Source of the DNA: CAVYXA01 sp963846775
Lineage (GTDB): Bacteria > Verrucomicrobiota > Verrucomicrobiia > Chthoniobacterales > UBA10450
NCBI GenBank assembly: GCA_963846775.1
Contig: CAWJXB010000006.1
Span: forward strand, 1,488,001 to 1,552,000
DNA length: 64,000 nt
Direction of reading: 5' to 3'
Of this stretch, positions 58,764 through 64,000 are shown piece after piece. Every line of letters begins with the position of its first letter. The stretch's first letter is position 1. Made by a program: the position numbers and the translations under genes. A model generated the notes under the pieces. That model ran no database searches. It was not told the DNA's origin and worked only from the letters and a program-made list of their open reading frames with translations.

Positions 58764-59867
58764 GTGTCATTTTCTCACTGGCTGCGATTAATGGCTGCGA
58801 TCGCCTTGTTGGTCGCGACCGGATGCGGGAAGAAGCAGGGGGAAACATCAAAGGAGATCGTGCGCCCGGTGAAGGTGTTCACGCTGGGTCAGGCGGCGGG
58901 AGGGCGAAACATGGAATTGCCAGGCGAAACCCGAGCGATCAAGCAAGCCGTGCTCGCATTCGAAGTGAGTGGACGCATTTCCGAGCTTCTTGTTAAGGAA
59001 GGAGATGTGGTCAAGGATGGGCAGGTGCTGGCGCGGCTTGACCCCCGCGATCTGAAAGCCAAGCTTGACGCGGCGATTGCCCGGCGGGACGCCGCAAAGC
59101 CCAAGATGGAGCGGGCGGATATACTGTCTCGACAGAACGCCGTGTCGAAGCAGTCTTTCGAAGAGGCGAAGCGCGAATATGAGGTGGCGGTTGCGGATCT
59201 GGCCCAGGCGCAGAAGGCCCTGGACGATACCCAATTGAAGGCGGACTTTGATGGGGTTGTCGCGAAGGTATTCTTGAAGCGGTTTGAGAATGTCGCTGCC
59301 AAACAAGAAGTGCTGGTCCTTCAGGACACATCCGAAATCGAGGTCGCTGTCAACGTCCCGGAATCTCTCGTGGCTCCCTCACGTCCCAATCAAACACTTA
59401 AGGAGATCACCGAGCGGGCGAACCCGGTAGTCGAGTTGACCGCCGTTCCCGGTCGGCGGTTCCCCGCCCGCATCACCGAGGCGTCGCGGAAGGCCGATCC
59501 CGCCACGCGAACCTACGAAGCGAAAGTGGTATTCGCTCCCCCGCACGATCTGACGATTCTCCCCGGAATGACCGCCAAAGTAATCGCACAGGTGCAGCCG
59601 GATGCAGCCGGGGCCGCTGGCGCGTTCCGTGTGCCCTCGAATGCGATGGCCAGCGAGCCCGATGGCAAAGCCTTCGTCTGGCGGTTGGATCCCAGAACCA
59701 TGACGGTTTCCAAGGTGCCCGTTGCAATTGGCCCGGCGAGGGGCTCGATGCTCGAAGTATCCGGTGAACTCGCAGCGGGTGATGAAATAGTGATTTCGGG
59801 AGTTCCTCAACTGCGCGCAGGGATGAAGGTGAGCCGCTGGCAAGGCAACGATCCCGGACAACCGTGA
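58764..59867 (+). CDS. RND efflux periplasmic adaptor lipoprotein
   Basis: A 367-residue membrane-fusion protein with lipobox LVATGCGKK. Parts in order are the first lipoyl half (AFEVSGRISELLVKEGDVVK), a hairpin (LSRQNAVSKQSFEEAKREYE), the second lipoyl half (LKADFDGVVAKVFLKRFENV), a barrel and the membrane-proximal domain (LPGMTAKVIAQV, VPSNAM, VWRLD). GTG 58764 is listed; ATG 58791 (MAAIALLVATGC) fits a normal lipoprotein signal better. It overlaps the pump gene by 4 bp. No regulator or outer-membrane factor is adjacent. Confidence 0.92.
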   Translation: MSFSHWLRLMAAIALLVATGCGKKQGETSKEIVRPVKVFTLGQAAGGRNMELPGETRAIKQAVLAFEVSGRISELLVKEGDVVKDGQVLARLDPRDLKAKLDAAIARRDAAKPKMERADILSRQNAVSKQSFEEAKREYEVAVADLAQAQKALDDTQLKADFDGVVAKVFLKRFENVAAKQEVLVLQDTSEIEVAVNVPESLVAPSRPNQTLKEITERANPVVELTAVPGRRFPARITEASRKADPATRTYEAKVVFAPPHDLTILPGMTAKVIAQVQPDAAGAAGAFRVPSNAMASEPDGKAFVWRLDPRTMTVSKVPVAIGPARGSMLEVSGELAAGDEIVISGVPQLRAGMKVSRWQGNDPGQP

Positions 59868-62800
59868 ACATCGCGGAATTTTGTCTCAAGCGACGCACCA
59901 TCACGATCGTCTTGACGATCGCTCTGTTCGCAGCGGGGTTGGTCTCTTATACGCGAATGAGCCGGCTAGAGGACCCGGAGTTCACGATCAAAGATGCATT
60001 GGTCATCACGCCGTACCCGGGAGCGTCCGCGGTTGAAGTGGAGGAGGAAGTCACCGACAGGATCGAAAAGGCGGCCCAGGAACTCGGGCAAGTCGACAAG
60101 CTGGAATCGAAATCGGACCGGGGCCTGTCCACAGTGACGGTTAGTGCGAAGGACAAGTACGACAAAACTACCTTACCGCAGGTGTGGGACGAGCTCAGGC
60201 GCAAGATCAACGACGTTCAAGCCAAACTGCCGCCGAGCTCCGGCCCCTCGATCGTGGTGGATGACTACGGCGACGTCTACGGCGTTTTCTTCGTTATTTA
60301 CGGAAAGGACTTCTCCTATGCGGAACTGAAACGTATAGCCGATCTGTTGCGAAAAGAGCTCCTTCTCGTGAAGGACGTCGCCAAGATCAGCACATTCGGT
60401 GAACAGCGCGAGGCCATCTATGTTCAACTCCGCCAGGATCGGCTGACGCAACTCGGCATTCCTACTACAGCGATCTACGACGAGTTAAAACAACGGAACC
60501 TTGTTTGGGATAGTGGCCACGTTCGGGTCGGCCAGGAATTCATCGCGCTTAGTCCAACGGGCGAATTCTCTACTCTCAGAGATTTCGAGAACCTTCTCAT
60601 CCGGGCCGGCGACAAACAGTTCTATCTCAGGGAAGTCGCCAATATTCGCCGGGGTTATGTCGATCCACGCTCGGAGGCAATTCGCTACGACGGCCAGCCT
60701 GCGATTGCGCTGGGGATTTCGACGGTCTCCGGCGGGAACGTGGTCACGATGGGCAACGCTTTGCGCGAGAAAATGAAGGACTTGGCTCCGCGATTGCCCG
60801 TGGGCGTCGAGTTCGGCATCGTTTCCATGCAATCGGAGGCCGTCACGAAGGCGATCAAGGGTTTCACCAGCAGCCTGTTCCAGGCAGTCGCCATCGTGAT
60901 CGTTGTGCTCGTGTTTTTCATGGGGCTTCGCAGTAGTGCGATCATCGGCGCGGTCTTGCTGGTTACTATCATAGGCAGCTTTACCTTTCTCTTTCAGATG
61001 GGCGTCGCGCTCGAGCGCATCTCCCTGGGCGCGCTGATTATTGCCCTCGGCATGCTCGTGGATAACGCGATCGTGGTTGTTGACGGAATACTAACTGGAC
61101 TGAAACGCGGTGAATCGGCGCAACAGGCGGCGATAAGAGTGGTGCGGCAATCGGCGATCCCTTTGCTTGGCGCGACGGCGATAGCAGTGTTGGCTTTCGC
61201 AGCGATCGGCACTTCCCAAGACAGCACGGGCGAGTTCTGCCGTTCGCTGTTCCAGGTGATTCTCATTTCATTGCTTCTCAGTTGGGTAACAGCGGTGACT
61301 CTTACTCCGCTACTCGGAGTATGGATGCTCAAGTTAAGCAAGAAGAGTGACGCAAACCGCGACCCTTTCGACACGCCTTTCTACCGGCTCTACCGCGCGT
61401 TCCTGCGAATTTGCATCCGGTTCAGGTGGGTGACGGTAACTGTGGTGGCCGGGGCATTTTTCCTGGCCCTGTTCGGCTTCCGATTCATCGAGCAGAGTTT
61501 CTTTCCACCTTCGACGCGGCCGCAATTTATGATCGACGTTTGGTTGCCGCAAGGGACCCACATCGACGAGACTTTGAGGCGGGTAGAGAAGATGGAGAAA
61601 GACCTCCTCCAGCGTAAGGGCGTGACGCACGTCTCCTCTCTGGTCGGCAAGGGCGGTCTGCGTTTCTTGCTCACCTACATGCCAGAGAAACAGAACCCTG
61701 CCTACGCGCAGTTCGTGGTGGATGTCGAAAACGCGGGGGTCATCGATCGCCTCGTCCGGGAAGTAGATCGGGATTGGGCCGCAGCCTATCCGGACATTCT
61801 TTCCTACGCCTTCAAATTCGAGCTGGGCCCCGGATCGAACGGAAAGATCCGTGCGCGTTTTATCGGAGATGATCCAAAAGTGCTGCGGCAACTTGGAGAT
61901 CAGGCCATGGCCATCATTGCGGAGGATCCAAATGCGCGCGCCATCAAGAACGACTGGCGCAATCAGGTAAAAGTTTTTCGTCCGGTGATTTCCGAGGAAG
62001 CGGCCAGTCGCGCCGGAATTCAACGCCGCGACGTCGCCTACGCTTTGCGCGAAGCGTTCGAGGGTCAGAGCGTCGGGGTATTTCGCGAAGGGGATCTGTT
62101 GCTGCCGATTATCGCGCGAGACTCTGCCAGCGACACCGCAGACGCGGGACGTTTGATGAGCCTGCAAATCTGGAGTCCTGCGGCCAATAAATACATTCCG
62201 CTCTCCCAGGTGGTACAACGCGTTAAGACGGTGTTTGAAGACGAGATCATCTATCGGCGAGATCGGAAACGAACATTGACCATCCTCACCGACCCGGTCG
62301 AAGGAGTCGCCAGCAAGTTGTTCAACCGGTTGCGGCCGCAGATTGAAGCGATCCCACTCCCCGCGGGCTACAAACTGCAATGGGGAGGCGAATACGAGGA
62401 CTCCAACCGGGCCAAGGGCGCACTCGCCTCGAAGTTGCCGGTGTTTCTGGTTCTGATGGTTCTGACGACGATCGCCTTGTTTAACAATTTGCGCCAACCG
62501 CTTGTGATCTGGCTTTGCGTGCCGCTCGCTCTCATCGGCGTCACTCTGGGGCTGCTCGTCACGAAGCAACCATTCGGCTTTATGGCTTTGCTCGGGTTGC
62601 TCAGTCTGATCGGCATGTTGATTAAGAACGCGATTGTGTTGGTCGATGAAATAAACGTGCAGACGGCTGCCGGCAACGAGCCATTCACGGCGCTGCTCAA
62701 TTCGGGGGCGAGCCGCTTGATGCCGGTCGCCATGGCTGCTTCGACCACTGCCCTCGGCATGTTGCCCCTCCTCGTTGACGCCTTCTTCGTCTCGATGGCG

Positions 62801-62902
62801 GTAACCATCATTTTTGGCCTCATGTGCGCGACTGTCTTTACCATGATCGTTCTTCCCGTATTCTATGCGATCCTGTTCCGCATTCCCTCACCAGCGACGT
62901 GA
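59864..62902 (+). CDS. RND efflux pump (AcrB/VexF-like)
   Basis: A 1,012-residue inner-membrane RND transporter, from a GTG at 59864. TM1 is RRTITIVLTIALFAAGLVSY. The porter domain has RLEDPEFTIKDALVITPYPG, TM4 has ALGMLVDNAIVVVDGIL with one Asp plus Asn in place of the usual double Asp, and TM10 has GLLSLIGMLIKNAIVLVDEI. The RLEDPEF motif marks the class often found with lipoprotein adaptors and used for detergents, dyes or metals. Its stop is followed 26 bp later by the antiporter-like gene. Confidence 0.95.
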   Translation: MNIAEFCLKRRTITIVLTIALFAAGLVSYTRMSRLEDPEFTIKDALVITPYPGASAVEVEEEVTDRIEKAAQELGQVDKLESKSDRGLSTVTVSAKDKYDKTTLPQVWDELRRKINDVQAKLPPSSGPSIVVDDYGDVYGVFFVIYGKDFSYAELKRIADLLRKELLLVKDVAKISTFGEQREAIYVQLRQDRLTQLGIPTTAIYDELKQRNLVWDSGHVRVGQEFIALSPTGEFSTLRDFENLLIRAGDKQFYLREVANIRRGYVDPRSEAIRYDGQPAIALGISTVSGGNVVTMGNALREKMKDLAPRLPVGVEFGIVSMQSEAVTKAIKGFTSSLFQAVAIVIVVLVFFMGLRSSAIIGAVLLVTIIGSFTFLFQMGVALERISLGALIIALGMLVDNAIVVVDGILTGLKRGESAQQAAIRVVRQSAIPLLGATAIAVLAFAAIGTSQDSTGEFCRSLFQVILISLLLSWVTAVTLTPLLGVWMLKLSKKSDANRDPFDTPFYRLYRAFLRICIRFRWVTVTVVAGAFFLALFGFRFIEQSFFPPSTRPQFMIDVWLPQGTHIDETLRRVEKMEKDLLQRKGVTHVSSLVGKGGLRFLLTYMPEKQNPAYAQFVVDVENAGVIDRLVREVDRDWAAAYPDILSYAFKFELGPGSNGKIRARFIGDDPKVLRQLGDQAMAIIAEDPNARAIKNDWRNQVKVFRPVISEEAASRAGIQRRDVAYALREAFEGQSVGVFREGDLLLPIIARDSASDTADAGRLMSLQIWSPAANKYIPLSQVVQRVKTVFEDEIIYRRDRKRTLTILTDPVEGVASKLFNRLRPQIEAIPLPAGYKLQWGGEYEDSNRAKGALASKLPVFLVLMVLTTIALFNNLRQPLVIWLCVPLALIGVTLGLLVTKQPFGFMALLGLLSLIGMLIKNAIVLVDEINVQTAAGNEPFTALLNSGASRLMPVAMAASTTALGMLPLLVDAFFVSMAVTIIFGLMCATVFTMIVLPVFYAILFRIPSPAT

Positions 62903-62927
62903 TTCTCGTACCTGTGAGCTTCGAGGC

Positions 62928-64000
62928 ATGAATCACCACCACGTTATCCTGAAGCGACGCTTTTGGACGCGACTGGCATTTTCACTCGCGACATTCGTTT
63001 TGTTTTCGCCGCTGGCGCCAGTTGCGTCCGCCGCGGCACCCGGCTCCGGGCAGACTGCCGTGGCGTTTCCTCCTCCGCTCGAAAGTTATAACGATGCGCA
63101 CCTAACGAGTCTGTGGGCAATCCTGCGCAACCGAGTCGAAAAGCAACCGTTCAATCTCTGGGCCACGCTCCTGTTCTTTGGCGCAATCATCCATACCTTT
63201 CTGACGCACCGGTTCCGGCACATCGCCCATGTTCTGGAGCATCGCCACCAGGAGAGACTTCGACTGGCCATCGCGTCAGGACAAGCCCAGGGAGTACGCC
63301 GCGTTAGCGCCGCCGCCCGGTTGTTTCATTTTTTGGGAGAAGTCGAAGCGGTATTCGGTATCTGGATCATCCCGCTACTCTTTCTGATGAACGCGTTCGT
63401 GGGCCGCTCGACAATGGTCAATTACGTCAGCCATCACGTTAACTTTGTCGAGCCTGTGTTCGTAATCGTTGTCATGGCGATCGCCGCCACGCGTCCGATT
63501 CTACAAGTGGCCGAACAGACGCTGCGATGGTTGGCGCGACTCGGCGGAGAGACGCCCATGGCCTGGTGGCTGGTCATCCTTACAGCGGGACCTCTGCTCG
63601 GATCGTTGATAACCGAACCGGCCGCAATGACCATCTGTGCCCTGTTGCTTTCGCGAAAATTCTACGCGCTTAAACCAAGCCGCACTCTCGCCTATGGAAC
63701 GCTGGGACTTTTGTTCGTGAACATTTCCATCGGCGGGACCTTGACGCATTTCGCGGCGCCGCCGGTGCTGATGGTGGTACATGCGTGGGGATGGGACACA
63801 ATGTTCATGCTGAAAAACTTTGGCTGGAAGGCGGCCCTCGCCATATTTCTTTCTGGAGCCGCCTATTTTTGTTACTTCCGCAAGGAACTGACGAGTCTCA
63901 GGGAGAAGCACGCCGCGGTTCTCGATCAGGAAACAGATAAACCACGGATTCCCCTTTGGGTCACCATCGGCAACCTTGGGTTCCTCATTTTCACGATCGT
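62928..64000 (+). CDS. Putative Na+/H+ antiporter, partial
   Basis: An open frame from ATG 62928 (MNHHHVILKRRFW) running off the window, 357 codons so far. A signal-like or first helix (LAFSLATFVLFSPLAPVASA) is followed by many hydrophobic segments: FNLWATLLFFGAIIHTFL, FGIWIIPLLFLMNAFVG, VFVIVVMAIAATRPILQVAE, WWLVILTAGPLLGSLITEPA and LGLLFVNISIGGTLTHFAAP. The ITEPA and NISIGGTLTHFAAPPV motifs recall the putative Na+/H+ antiporter family PF07399. Only the start is in view. It may be part of the RND operon by distance. Confidence 0.75.
   Translation, partial: MNHHHVILKRRFWTRLAFSLATFVLFSPLAPVASAAAPGSGQTAVAFPPPLESYNDAHLTSLWAILRNRVEKQPFNLWATLLFFGAIIHTFLTHRFRHIAHVLEHRHQERLRLAIASGQAQGVRRVSAAARLFHFLGEVEAVFGIWIIPLLFLMNAFVGRSTMVNYVSHHVNFVEPVFVIVVMAIAATRPILQVAEQTLRWLARLGGETPMAWWLVILTAGPLLGSLITEPAAMTICALLLSRKFYALKPSRTLAYGTLGLLFVNISIGGTLTHFAAPPVLMVVHAWGWDTMFMLKNFGWKAALAIFLSGAAYFCYFRKELTSLREKHAAVLDQETDKPRIPLWVTIGNLGFLIFTI

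Noticed and set aside
61334..62569. 411-codon minus frame opposite the RND pump
   Set aside because: Antisense shadow of conserved RND sequence.

Overview
The window reads as chromosomal DNA of a Gram-negative, GC-rich soil bacterium. A Verrucomicrobiota lineage of the Chthoniobacterales type is my best inference. It rests on a TonB receptor, RND pumps and beta-barrel proteins (two membranes), on several small protein families I associate with that phylum, and on intergenic DNA dense with palindromes. There is no rRNA, CRISPR array, phage or insertion sequence. The only tRNA found is tRNA-Arg(CCU), minus strand, at 26164-26235.

Layout. 0-8.3 kb: a GlxA-type AraC regulator, a lipoprotein, a large TonB-dependent receptor with its terminator, and a three-gene NitT/TauT/Ssu-type ABC importer. 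8.3-20.8 kb: mostly housekeeping genes (AlkA-like glycosylase, flippase-like membrane protein, PAP2 phosphatase, TrxB, GT4 glycosyltransferase plus acetyltransferase, ACT protein, APC permease, zinc alcohol dehydrogenase, TilS), with palindromes in nearly every gap. 20.9-26.1 kb: a TetR-regulated RND operon with a clear promoter and operator. 26.2-35.9 kb: the tRNA, a cyclase-TolB-TPR protein, four stand-alone receiver-domain proteins, a glutathionyl-hydroquinone reductase-like protein, an HNH protein and several small or broken genes. 35.9-43.7 kb: DUF885 peptidase, Ca2+/H+ antiporter, envelope proteins and two paralogue remnants. 43.7-49.5 kb: an EF-hand lipoprotein and a tandem duplication of a DUF3300-DUF2950 pair with glycine-rich tails. 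49.5-58.6 kb: L,D-transpeptidase, lipase-like lipoprotein, then a minus-strand cluster with an arylsulfatase and its formylglycine-generating enzyme, ending in decayed DUF202 and outer-membrane fragments. 58.7-64 kb: a second RND adaptor and pump, then a Na+/H+ antiporter-like gene that leaves the window.

Two signals stand out. First, at least eight intergenic gaps carry degenerate arrays with an almost exact 7-bp period. The heptamer differs from gap to gap and three arrays fold back as inverted arms; an eighth-type array nearby has a 10-bp period. Second, several families of short palindromes, many headed by GTAG, are scattered singly, in tandem or nested. One appears to sit in frame inside tilS. 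No transposase that could move them lies in the window.

Six small loci are broken by single-base changes or truncation (kinase-like, small beta protein, winged-helix regulator, L,D-transpeptidase remnant, hydrolase remnant, DUF202) while every gene over 3 kb is intact. This favours real decay over random sequencing error, although the homopolymer indels need read-level checking.
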